Both the position numbers and the translations under genes were made by a program. Shown one piece after another: positions 1-4,874 of a DNA stretch of 7,411 bases. Each line of letters opens with the position of its first letter. Position 1 is the first letter of the stretch. Origin of the DNA: Bacteroidota bacterium (GTDB taxonomy: Bacteria > Bacteroidota > Ignavibacteria > Ignavibacteriales > Ignavibacteriaceae); assembly GCA_021778375.1 (NCBI GenBank), contig JAJYCM010000129.1, positions 1 to 7,411 on the forward strand, read 5' to 3'. Below the pieces are notes generated by a model. The model did not search any database and was not told the DNA's origin. It saw only the letters and a list, made by a program, of their open reading frames with translations.

Positions 1-833
1 TCCGGAGTCGCTGAACCATCAGGGAAATAAGCATTCCAGGCCATAACCCAGGGCTGAGTATTAAAATCAAATAATAGGTTGTTTGTGAAAAACTCTTGAT
101 TCGTATACCAAGTCCAGAATAATTGGCTTTTATGAAAGATGAATGTGTTATGATTAACCCAAATAAAATTATCTAAACCGCTACTAAAATTTCCATTATT
201 ATAAAACCATGTACCGGTATTAACGAATGTATTATTTTCTACGTACAAAGTATCTATTCCGTTTGTTGGAGCTCCTGCAATATTGAAAATATTACCGTCA
301 TTTGGGTCAGTCTGCTGACCGGAACGAAGAACCATACTGTTTGTCATAAATATACTTGGATGCACTGCACTACCGCAATCAACCAATCTATTATTGATCC
401 CTAAAGGATCAAATACGACGCTGTCTATTCTCACTGTGCATGTAGCTTGCATGGTAACGATGGCATCACTGGCTTGAACATTGTTTGAATTTGCATGAAC
501 TATAAAAAGATTTTTTAAAGTCACATCATCGAATGCGGAAATCATATTTGGGAATGGGATACCCTGAGCATCCGAACCATCTTGAATTTCTGCCGGCATC
601 GAAGTAGAATTTGCAGGAGTAGTACCCACAATTACTAGTTTAAAAGTTTGATTTGAAATTACTCCACTCAAACCATACCACTGACCTGCCTGCAAGCGAT
701 ATATAACATTACCTTGGTTTGCGGCAATCGCTGTATTCAAAGTACCATAACCCGGAGCTACATCTAAATAAGTCTGGGCAAATAATGAAACACTAACGAA
801 AAAGAATAGCAGAAAAATGAATAACTTTTTCAT
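1..833 (-). CDS. Secreted right-handed parallel beta-helix protein, N-terminal part (cut by window edge)
   Basis: This frame is open from an ATG at 833 to the left edge: 277 codons plus two bases, C-terminus missing. A ribosome-binding site AGGAG (839-843) lies 5 nt before the ATG, which supports this start. Residues 1-20 are a typical signal peptide: MKK, a Leu/Phe core, then FAQ before the mature start TYLDVAPGYG. The mature part is rich in Asn, Thr, Gly and aromatic residues. It shows recurring short strands and turns of the N-N-T-F / N-N-L-F type (around residues 200-203, 228-231 and 251-254), as in the asparagine-rich turns of pectate-lyase-like beta-helices. Such proteins in this group are exported and often end in a type IX secretion sorting domain, but that end is outside the window. 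No catalytic residues can be assigned. It may be a carbohydrate-active or purely structural surface protein. A LacI-family regulator lies upstream on the same strand, so sugar-dependent control is possible (inference). Confidence 0.8.
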   Translation of the reverse strand, partial: MKKLFIFLLFFFVSVSLFAQTYLDVAPGYGTLNTAIAANQGNVIYRLQAGQWYGLSGVISNQTFKLVIVGTTPANSTSMPAEIQDGSDAQGIPFPNMISAFDDVTLKNLFIVHANSNNVQASDAIVTMQATCTVRIDSVVFDPLGINNRLVDCGSAVHPSIFMTNSMVLRSGQQTDPNDGNIFNIAGAPTNGIDTLYVENNTFVNTGTWFYNNGNFSSGLDNFIWVNHNTFIFHKSQLFWTWYTNQEFFTNNLLFDFNTQPWVMAWNAYFPDGSATP

Positions 834-838
834 GTTAT

Positions 839-843
839 CTCCT
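839..843 (-). promoter_or_regulatory. Ribosome-binding site of the secreted beta-helix gene
   Basis: AGGAG on the minus strand, 5 nt before the ATG at 833. It fixes the start that yields a clean signal peptide. Confidence 0.7.
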
Positions 844-911
844 AGAATAATTGTTAATAAAAAATTAATTAATTCTCAGAAGGGAATAAATTGACTAAAA
901 TACCTTCTTCC

Positions 912-928
912 CAGTGATTTATTCACTG
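912..928. repeat. Short inverted repeat CAGTGA / TCACTG
   Basis: Perfect 6-bp arms (912-917 and 923-928) around a 5-nt AT centre, about 80-95 bp before the beta-helix start codon. It could be a small hairpin in the leader or a regulator site. The arm length alone does not exclude chance. Confidence 0.35.
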
Positions 929-934
929 ATAGTT

Positions 935-948
935 CGCTACCGGTAACT
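935..948. promoter_or_regulatory. Candidate LacI-family operator (TACCGGTA palindrome)
   Basis: Positions 938-945 are the perfect palindrome TACCGGTA with CG at its centre; on the minus strand it lies in the context GTTACCGGTAGC. Many LacI/GalR-family operators are CG-centred, and some (the GntR/IdnR type) carry a TTACCGGTAA-like core. The site lies about 105 bp upstream of the secreted-protein start and next to a LacI-family gene, so control of the secreted gene by a LacI-type protein is plausible. The outer half-site bases do not match well. It also differs from the palindrome at the lacI-type gene's own promoter (TGCGCAAA half-site), so a different regulator may be involved. Confidence 0.3.
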
Positions 949-1131
949 TTGACATAACTATTACTAAGCAAATGATTGTATACAAATATTGTTAACACGA
1001 TGTTGCCGGCGCCTTATATTTCCCCAATTAAACAATAATATTGGAAACCTATGTGCTTTTGTAGCTAACCTCCTTTCTTTATTAAGTAATCAATTATCTC
1101 AACAATGCTTTCCTACATAACTATATTCATC

Positions 1132-1192
1132 AAGATAAATATTTTTGCTCTTTCCATAACTTTTAAGCATGTTATAAAAAAATATTTATCTT
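1132..1192. repeat. AT-rich hairpin with perfect 15-bp arms
   Basis: AAGATAAATATTTTT (1132-1146) is exactly reverse-complementary to 1178-1192. The 31-nt interior holds a second, smaller stem (ATAAC 1156-1160 with GTTAT 1171-1175), so the whole folds as a stem, inner bulges and a small loop. There is no GC-rich stem followed by a T-run, so it is not a classic terminator on either strand. If the beta-helix gene has a long leader, this lies in it. A relic of a small mobile element is another reading. Confidence 0.6.
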
Positions 1193-1210
1193 AAATACAG
1201 CTTCGCCTGG

Positions 1211-1229
1211 TTAGTCCCAATTGGACTAA
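1211..1229. repeat. Inverted repeat TTAGTCC / GGACTAA
   Basis: Perfect 7-bp arms (1211-1217 and 1223-1229) around CAATT. It has the size and spacing of an operator or a small RNA hairpin and sits about 20 bp from the 15-bp-arm hairpin. No neighbouring protein can be assigned to it. Confidence 0.35.
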
Positions 1230-1399
1230 TATCACTATACGACTCCTCTATTCTAATACACAAATAAAAGCTATTTTGCTTTTTTGTCTAAAGAAATGTA
1301 TCAAATCAACTATGAGTCCGTTCTAAAAAGCTTGAATACTCTATATGTTTTCACAATAAAATATTCATTACATTATTTGTCATTTTTCAAGTTATAAAA

Positions 1400-2434
1400 T
1401 CAATGAGTAATAATTTTCGCTACCGAGTCTCTTATTATAAGCTTTGTTGGTAATAAAATTTTATAAGGTTCCATTGTTTTATTTGTTTCAATGCAATCCA
1501 TTAAAAGCCTAAAAGCAATTGAAGCTATTTCATGGTTTGGTTGCGCAACAGTTGTCATAGGGGTGGCTAAATAACTAGAATATGGTTGGTCATCAAAAGA
1601 AATAATCGATATATCGTCAGGAATTCTTAATTTTTTCTCATAAATCGCTCTTAAAGCACCTAATGATATTAAATTACCTGTTGCGAATATTGCAGTAGGC
1701 CGTTTTTCTATATTCAAAAGAAGACTTGCTTCAACATATCCATTTCTCTCATCAAAATTTTCTCCTACGATTAAGCGTTTATCAATAGAAATGTTATTTT
1801 CTTTTAATGCTTCTATATACCCGTTAACTCTATCAATATTTACGCTTGTGTTTTTTATCCCTTGGATAATTGCAATTCTGGTATGACCATTTTTGGCTAA
1901 ATAATTTACAGCCGTGAAAGCGCCTTTAAAGTTGTCAGAGCCAACAAATGGTAATTCTAAATCTAGGCATTGTCTGTCAATCGTTACTATTGGTATACCT
2001 CTATTTTTTATCGATGCAAGATGCTTTGATTGTCCCCCTACTGGTGAAATTAAAATTCCATCAATTTTCAGACTAGTTAGTGTTTGCAAAGAAGAAATTT
2101 CAACTTCTGTCTTTTCCTCGGAATCGGAAACAATAACGGAAAAGCCATTATCTCTAGCAGACTTTTCAATTAAACTAGCAATTTTAGCAAAAAATGGATT
2201 CGCTATATCAGGAATAATCAAACCAATAGTATTGGTCATTTTTAAACGAAGCCCCCTAGCAAGTTGGTTTGGTATATAATCTAATTGTTGTGCTGTTTTT
2301 AAAATTAAATCTGTTGTTTTCTTACTGATCCGGTATTTTTTTGATTTACCATTAAGAACTCTAGATACAGTTGAAATAGAAACATTCAGTTGTTTAGAAA
2401 TATTTTCAAGGGTAGTGTTGATTTGTCTTTTCAT
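1400..2434 (-). CDS. LacI/GalR-family transcriptional regulator
   Basis: The protein is 344 aa, the usual length for the family. Residues 8-27 form the LacI helix-turn-helix, including VSISTVSRVLNG. Residues 55-63 (PNQLARGLR) are the hinge helix; L62 aligns with the leucine that PurR and LacI insert into the central CpG of the operator. From about residue 68 the protein is a periplasmic-binding-protein-like sensor domain, with the opening TIGLIIPDIANPFF and later VGSDN, the HTRIAII strand, and SFDD near residue 280. These fit a sugar or nucleoside effector, but the ligand cannot be read from the sequence. The gene has a perfect consensus promoter and a CG-centred palindrome directly downstream of the -10 box, so autorepression is likely. 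No clear Shine-Dalgarno precedes the ATG, which is common in Bacteroidota-like genomes. The next gene downstream on the same strand is the secreted beta-helix protein, a possible target. Confidence 0.95.
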   Translation of the reverse strand: MKRQINTTLENISKQLNVSISTVSRVLNGKSKKYRISKKTTDLILKTAQQLDYIPNQLARGLRLKMTNTIGLIIPDIANPFFAKIASLIEKSARDNGFSVIVSDSEEKTEVEISSLQTLTSLKIDGILISPVGGQSKHLASIKNRGIPIVTIDRQCLDLELPFVGSDNFKGAFTAVNYLAKNGHTRIAIIQGIKNTSVNIDRVNGYIEALKENNISIDKRLIVGENFDERNGYVEASLLLNIEKRPTAIFATGNLISLGALRAIYEKKLRIPDDISIISFDDQPYSSYLATPMTTVAQPNHEIASIAFRLLMDCIETNKTMEPYKILLPTKLIIRDSVAKIITH

Positions 2435-2449
2435 AATAATTGTTATTGC

Positions 2450-2467
2450 TGCACAATCGTTTGCGCA
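2450..2467. promoter_or_regulatory. Probable autoregulatory LacI-family operator
   Basis: The 18-bp site TGCACAATCGTTTGCGCA has CG at its exact centre (2458-2459), and its half-sites TGCACAAT and TGCGCAAA agree at 6 of 8 positions. This is the architecture of LacI/PurR-type operators, and the GCAAACG half resembles the PurR half-site. It abuts the -10 box and covers the predicted transcription start, so binding would block the promoter. Assignment to the adjacent gene product is inference. Confidence 0.65.
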
Positions 2468-2496
2468 ATTATATCATATTATTATTAATTTGTCAA
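2468..2496 (-). promoter_or_regulatory. Consensus sigma-70-type promoter of the lacI-type gene
   Basis: On the minus strand, TTGACA (2496-2491) is followed after exactly 17 bp by TATAAT (2473-2468). Both hexamers match the consensus fully. The expected start of transcription is near 2461, about 26 nt before the ATG at 2434. So strong a promoter in front of a regulator suggests that it is normally held down, which agrees with the palindrome over the start site. Confidence 0.8.
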
Positions 2497-2573
2497 GTAT
2501 TTTTTTAACTAGATTTAATAATCATTCGAAAGCAAATGATTATTAAATCTATTAAGAAATACTTTGGGACAAA
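2489..2573. repeat. 85-bp imperfect palindrome with perfect 16-bp inner arms
   Basis: The inner arms AGATTTAATAATCATT (2511-2526) and 2535-2550 are exactly complementary around an 8-nt loop. The symmetry continues outward with small mismatches: AAGTATTT (2495-2502) pairs with AAATACTT (2557-2564), and TTTGTC (2489-2494) pairs with GACAAA (2568-2573) after a 3-nt bulge. No T-run follows the stem on either strand, so it does not look like an intrinsic terminator. Its left outer arm overlaps the -35 box of the lacI-type promoter. It may be a small decayed mobile element or a cruciform-prone regulatory structure. Confidence 0.7.
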
Positions 2574-2676
2574 AAATGCTCAAAGGTTTGTTCTCTTATC
2601 TCTATTATACCTTTATTTTTCCTTCGTAGTTATCAGAAATTGTTTTTTCTAAAAATCCAAATGAATTTACCTTGAT

Positions 2677-2859
2677 TTATACCACAGGTACTATTGACTT
2701 ATTCCCTGTCTTTCCATAAAAAGGTTCGCATTCGTTGTATATAAAATTTAGATCGAGTATCCTTTCCAATAATCGATAAAAGTTATCTTCTGCTACAAAA
2801 TCTTCGAGATATAATAAATTGTATAAAAGTGTAGGTTCAAAATCATTTCTCCCAATTAT
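2677..2859 (-). pseudogene. Transposase remnant (IS1182/IS5-like N-terminal domain)
   Basis: About 60 minus-strand codons ending at TAA (2677-2679) read like the start of an IS1182/IS5-group transposase (InsH N-terminal / DUF772 type). The pattern begins IGRNDFEPTLLYNLLYLEDF. It continues with a helix around NFYRLLERILDLNFIYNECE, then FYGKTGNKS and IVPVV, where intact relatives usually have a SIDPVV-type motif followed by several hundred more residues with the catalytic acidic residues. Here the frame stops straight after PVV, the aspartate position reads valine, and no start codon lies in frame at the 5' end because the inverted-repeat element begins there. It cannot be functional. Family assignment is by recognition of the sequence pattern, not by a search. 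Confidence 0.6.
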
Positions 2860-2860
2860 A

Positions 2861-2957
2861 GGGCACTTCTAAAAACTATCTTTTATAAAAATTTAACGCA
2901 GAGAACGCAAAGAATACGCAACGTTCGCAGAGAATATTGAAGTTTTTAGAAGTGCCC
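2861..2957. mobile_element. 97-bp MITE-like element with 17-bp terminal inverted repeats, flanked by TA
   Basis: The ends GGGCACTTCTAAAAACT (2861-2877) and 2941-2957 are perfect inverted repeats. With the flanking ATTATA / TATAAT the symmetry extends to 23 bp on each side (2855-2877, 2941-2963). The bases directly outside are TA on both sides, consistent with a TA target duplication. The interior is too short to code for anything. This is the form of a miniature inverted-repeat element mobilised in trans. Removing the 97 bp and one TA joins the flanking minus-strand frames in phase, but this may be coincidence. The adjacent transposase remnant suggests an IS5/IS1182-like parent (inference). 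Confidence 0.7.
2895..2934. repeat. Degenerate tandem CTCTGCG-type motifs inside the small element
   Basis: Read on the minus strand, the core is a run of related units: TTCTCTGCG, AACGTTGCG, TATTCTTTGCG, TTCTCTGCG, then TTAAA. The units share an (C/T)TTGCG or CTCTGCG core at 9-11-bp spacing. Similar CTCTGCGTTCTCTGCG strings are, to my recollection, scattered in intergenic DNA of several bacterial groups. Their function is unknown to me. Confidence 0.5.
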
Positions 2958-2958
2958 T

Positions 2959-3132
2959 ATAATAATTTCTGTTTTTTTCTTCATCTTTACTTGAAGCAAT
3001 AATTTGACCTACTATTAGTTCTGCAACAGTTTCGGCAGCCGACAGGTATATGGGAATGATTTTTCTATAGTGGACTCATGTAGAAATATTCTTATGCTTA
3101 CAGAACTGTGAATCACGTCACCAGTTATTATA
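2959..3132 (-). pseudogene. Frameshifted remnant, possibly glucosamine-6-phosphate deaminase N-terminus
   Basis: Minus-strand codons 3075-2959 are open for 39 residues, including IIPIYLSAAETVAELIVGQI and then IASSKDEEKNRNY, and end where the 97-bp element begins. Just upstream another frame (about 3132-3061) reads IRIFLHESTIEK. Adding one A to the A5 run at 3060-3064 would fuse the two as STIEK-IIPIYLSAAE, so a single-base homopolymer deletion explains the break. The fused pattern (EK, then I-Y-x-S, then VAELI, then a short charged stretch) resembles the N-terminus of NagB-type glucosamine-6-phosphate deaminases, just before where a GLATG-type loop would follow. No start codon is seen, the frame opens after a TAA, and the rest of the protein is absent. 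The gene family is a tentative call; that this is decayed coding DNA is more secure. Confidence 0.4.
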
Positions 3133-3149
3133 TTTTAATTTAAAATTAC

Positions 3150-3178
3150 TTGATAAGATTTGTTTATGGAATTAGAAT
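3150..3178 (+). promoter_or_regulatory. Predicted promoter of the tetR-efflux operon
   Basis: TTGATA (3150-3155) and TAGAAT (3173-3178) are separated by exactly 17 bp; each differs from consensus at one position. Transcription would begin near 3185, directly before the inverted repeat at 3190-3212. Confidence 0.55.
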
Positions 3179-3189
3179 ATTTTATCTTT

Positions 3190-3212
3190 CGACTGTTTAA
3201 CTGAAACAGTCG
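3190..3212. promoter_or_regulatory. Probable TetR operator
   Basis: Perfect 9-bp arms CGACTGTTT (3190-3198) and AAACAGTCG (3204-3212) flank a 5-bp centre AACTG. The site lies between the predicted -10 box and the tetR start codon, the usual place for a TetR-family autoregulatory operator, and 23 bp is a usual length. A dimer bound here would cover the start of transcription of the whole pump operon. It is not repeated elsewhere in the window as far as I can see. Confidence 0.65.
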
Positions 3213-3229
3213 TATGGTATAAAGGACGA

Positions 3230-3847
3230 ATGACAATGGCAGAACAATTATCAACGGAAAAGCATGATATGATTTTGGGCGCCGCACGCAAACGATTTGC
3301 ATATTACGGTTTTTCAAAAGTGACAATGGATGAGATCGCGGCAGATGTGGGCATGGGAAAAGCTTCTCTATATTATTACTTTCCTACTAAAGAAAGCCTT
3401 TTCCATGAAGTAATCAAACATGAATCGGAACAATTTTTCAGCGGTATTAATTCCATGCTGACCGAAAAAATTCCTGCATGTAAAATGTTTAGATCGTATG
3501 CAGGTAAACGCTTAGAACATTTTAGGACTCTTGTAAATTTACGAGCACTCAGTCTACAGCAATCGGCGGAAACAAGAATATCTTTTTTAGAGCTTTATAA
3601 AGATTTTCACAAGCAAGAAGTAGAAATTCTTCAACAGATTTTTCAATTAGGTAAAAAGAACGGAGAATTTTCCGTCACAAACCCTCAACAAACCGCAGAA
3701 GTGATTTTGCAGATGTTCTACGGATCGCGCGCTTGGTTTTTTAAAGTCCGCGAGAATAGCCTCAACGAAGAGACCTACAATGAAATGGAATCGGCAATGA
3801 AGTCAATGATAGAAATTATTATTAATGGAATTTCAAAAAGAAAGTAA
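3230..3847 (+). CDS. TetR/AcrR-family transcriptional regulator of the efflux operon
   Basis: The protein is 205 aa, normal for the family. The N-terminal DNA-binding domain is clear: ILGAARKRFAYYGFSKVTMD leads into the HTH at residues 32-51 (TMDEIAADVGMGKASLYYYF), followed by the typical PTKESLF. The C-terminal part (from about 65) is an all-helical ligand and dimer domain with no distinctive motif, so the inducer is unknown. It is the first gene of an operon with adaptor, MFS exporter and outer-membrane channel genes, which points to a local repressor relieved by a pump substrate. A palindrome upstream is the likely operator. The start at 3230 has AAAGGA (3221-3226) only 3 nt before it; the in-frame ATG at 3236, giving a protein two residues shorter (MAEQ), has 9 nt and may be the real start. 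Confidence 0.92.
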   Translation: MTMAEQLSTEKHDMILGAARKRFAYYGFSKVTMDEIAADVGMGKASLYYYFPTKESLFHEVIKHESEQFFSGINSMLTEKIPACKMFRSYAGKRLEHFRTLVNLRALSLQQSAETRISFLELYKDFHKQEVEILQQIFQLGKKNGEFSVTNPQQTAEVILQMFYGSRAWFFKVRENSLNEETYNEMESAMKSMIEIIINGISKRK

Positions 3848-3848
3848 C

Positions 3849-3853
3849 AAGGA
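3849..3853 (+). promoter_or_regulatory. Ribosome-binding site that decides the adaptor gene start
   Basis: AAGGA lies 7 nt before the ATG at 3861 and directly after the tetR stop codon. The upstream in-frame ATG at 3825 lies inside tetR and has no such site, so 3861 is preferred. Confidence 0.65.
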
Positions 3854-3860
3854 AAAAGTA

Positions 3861-4871
3861 ATGGAGACTAAAGATAAGTCAAACGACAATTTAAATCAGA
3901 CACCTCAAAAATCTATAAATACGCAATCCAATGGAAGCATGGATGAAGATATCAATGAAGTACCGCTTTTTAAGAAAAAGCGAATCATCATTCCACTATC
4001 TCTAATTATAATTGCGCTGGTAATTGCAGGATATTATTGGTATATGAATATGCAGGATTATGTTTCAACCGACGATGCATACATAGACGCCAACAATGTC
4101 ACTATTAGTACAAAAATTCTCGGGAGAATTGATACTCTCGGAACAGATGAAGGGGATACTGTAACTACAGGACAATTATTGGTAAAATTGGATCCGAGCG
4201 ATCTTCATTCTCAGGAGGTATTTGCCAAAGCGGGACTTGATCTTGCACAAAAAAGTATACCTCTTGCACAAGTAAATGTAAGCCGTGCAGAAGATGACTT
4301 TAAACGGGCAGAAGTACAATTCAAGGGAGGTATTACAACAAAAGAACAGTATGATCATTCGCAAAAAGCATTAGAGGCTGCTCAAGCAGAATATAATATA
4401 GAAATTTCAAAAATTTCTTCGGCAAAAGGTCAGATCGGAGTAATTGAATCTCAATTAAAAAATACAACTGTAACCGCTCCGATGAGTGGCGTTGTAGCAA
4501 AAAGATGGGTTCTAACAGGAGATGTTGTACAGCCCGGACAGCCAATATTTACGATTTACGATATCAAAAATATTTGGGTTACAGCAAACCTTGAAGAAAC
4601 TAAACTTGGACACATTCACTTAAACGATCCGGTTGAAATTTCTGTAGATAGTTATCCTGATGCTAAATTTCACGGTAGGATTTTTGAAATCGGAAATTAT
4701 ACCGCTTCCGAATTTTCACTTATCCCTCCTAATAATGCCTCAGGAAATTTTACTAAAGTAACACAACGAGTACCAGTAAAAATTTCGATAGATGATCCGG
4801 ACGGAAAGAATGGTAACAAATTGATACTAAGACCCGGAATGTCAGTTGAAATTTCAGTAAAGGTGAAATAA
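3861..4871 (+). CDS. emrA: EmrA/HlyD-family membrane fusion (periplasmic adaptor) protein
   Basis: From ATG 3861 the protein is 336 aa. An in-frame ATG at 3825 would add 12 residues but overlaps tetR and lacks a ribosome-binding site. Residues 1-40 are a polar cytoplasmic tail and about 41-63 one membrane segment (IIIPLSLIIIALVIAGYYWY). Then comes the first half of the lipoyl-like domain with DDAYIDANN and G-R-I, a coiled-coil hairpin (about 118-202), the second lipoyl half with TAPMSGVV and GDVVQPGQPIF (205-231), and a beta-barrel. The stretch around SEFSLIPPNNASGNFTKVTQ (283-302), ahead of QRVPVKI, is the EmrA-type signature (compare GNWIKVVQRLPVRI in E. coli EmrA). It joins the MFS exporter in the inner membrane to the outer-membrane channel. 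The gap is 13 nt to tetR and 3 nt to the exporter gene, so the three are clearly one transcript. The gene symbol denotes the family. Confidence 0.92.
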   Translation: METKDKSNDNLNQTPQKSINTQSNGSMDEDINEVPLFKKKRIIIPLSLIIIALVIAGYYWYMNMQDYVSTDDAYIDANNVTISTKILGRIDTLGTDEGDTVTTGQLLVKLDPSDLHSQEVFAKAGLDLAQKSIPLAQVNVSRAEDDFKRAEVQFKGGITTKEQYDHSQKALEAAQAEYNIEISKISSAKGQIGVIESQLKNTTVTAPMSGVVAKRWVLTGDVVQPGQPIFTIYDIKNIWVTANLEETKLGHIHLNDPVEISVDSYPDAKFHGRIFEIGNYTASEFSLIPPNNASGNFTKVTQRVPVKISIDDPDGKNGNKLILRPGMSVEISVKVK

Positions 4872-4874
4872 TAA

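Larger units (their letters stand above)
834..1399. other. 566-bp intergenic region between lacI-type gene and beta-helix gene
   Basis: No gene of normal length is visible on either strand. Both flanking genes are on the minus strand, so this is the 3' region of the lacI-type gene and the 5' region of the secreted-protein gene. It is AT-rich and holds several inverted repeats listed separately (912-928, 938-945, 1132-1192, 1211-1229). No confident promoter for the beta-helix gene could be picked: nothing close to a spaced TTGACA/TATAAT pair, or to the Bacteroidota TTTG / TAnnTTTG pair, stands out. Confidence 0.6.
2435..3229. other. 795-bp region between divergent regulators, filled with decayed genes and repeats
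   Basis: This gap separates the minus-strand lacI-type gene from the plus-strand tetR gene. No intact gene lies within it. It holds the lacI promoter and operator (2450-2496), the 85-bp palindrome (2489-2573), a transposase remnant (2677-2859), a 97-bp inverted-repeat element (2861-2957), a frameshifted gene remnant (2959-3132), and the tetR promoter and operator (3150-3212). Between 2574 and 2676 only short minus-strand frames are seen. One runs about 23 codons directly after the stop of the transposase remnant, to a TAA near 2605, and I do not recognise it. Confidence 0.6.

Noticed and set aside
966..977. 12-mer AAGCAAATGATT shared with 2530-2541
   Set aside because: In AT-rich DNA of this length a few such 12-mer matches are expected by chance, and the flanks do not match.
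1069..1076. Perfect AAAGGAGG on the minus strand
   Set aside because: No ATG, GTG or TTG follows within ribosome-binding distance, and the frames beyond close quickly (TAG after a few codons). Taken as chance or a relic.
1266..1285. AAAAGC / GCTTTT hairpin followed by T's, as a terminator after the lacI-type gene
   Set aside because: The stem has only two GC pairs, the T-run is on the plus strand whereas the gene is on the minus strand, and it lies about 115 nt past the stop. Too weak to call.
1914..2279. Open frame of 121 codons on the plus strand
   Set aside because: It lies wholly inside the lacI-type gene on the opposite strand, has no ribosome-binding site and no recognisable domain. 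The lacI-type reading is far stronger.
2895..2934. Tandem CTCTGCG-like units as a CRISPR array
   Set aside because: Units are 9-11 bp, degenerate and without spacers; no cas gene is nearby.
3135..3326. Open frame of 63 codons on the minus strand across the tetR start
   Set aside because: It overlaps the tetR promoter, operator and HTH region and reads as a low-complexity shadow.
3825..3860. Upstream start for the adaptor gene overlapping tetR
   Set aside because: No ribosome-binding site precedes 3825, whereas AAGGA stands 7 nt before the ATG at 3861.
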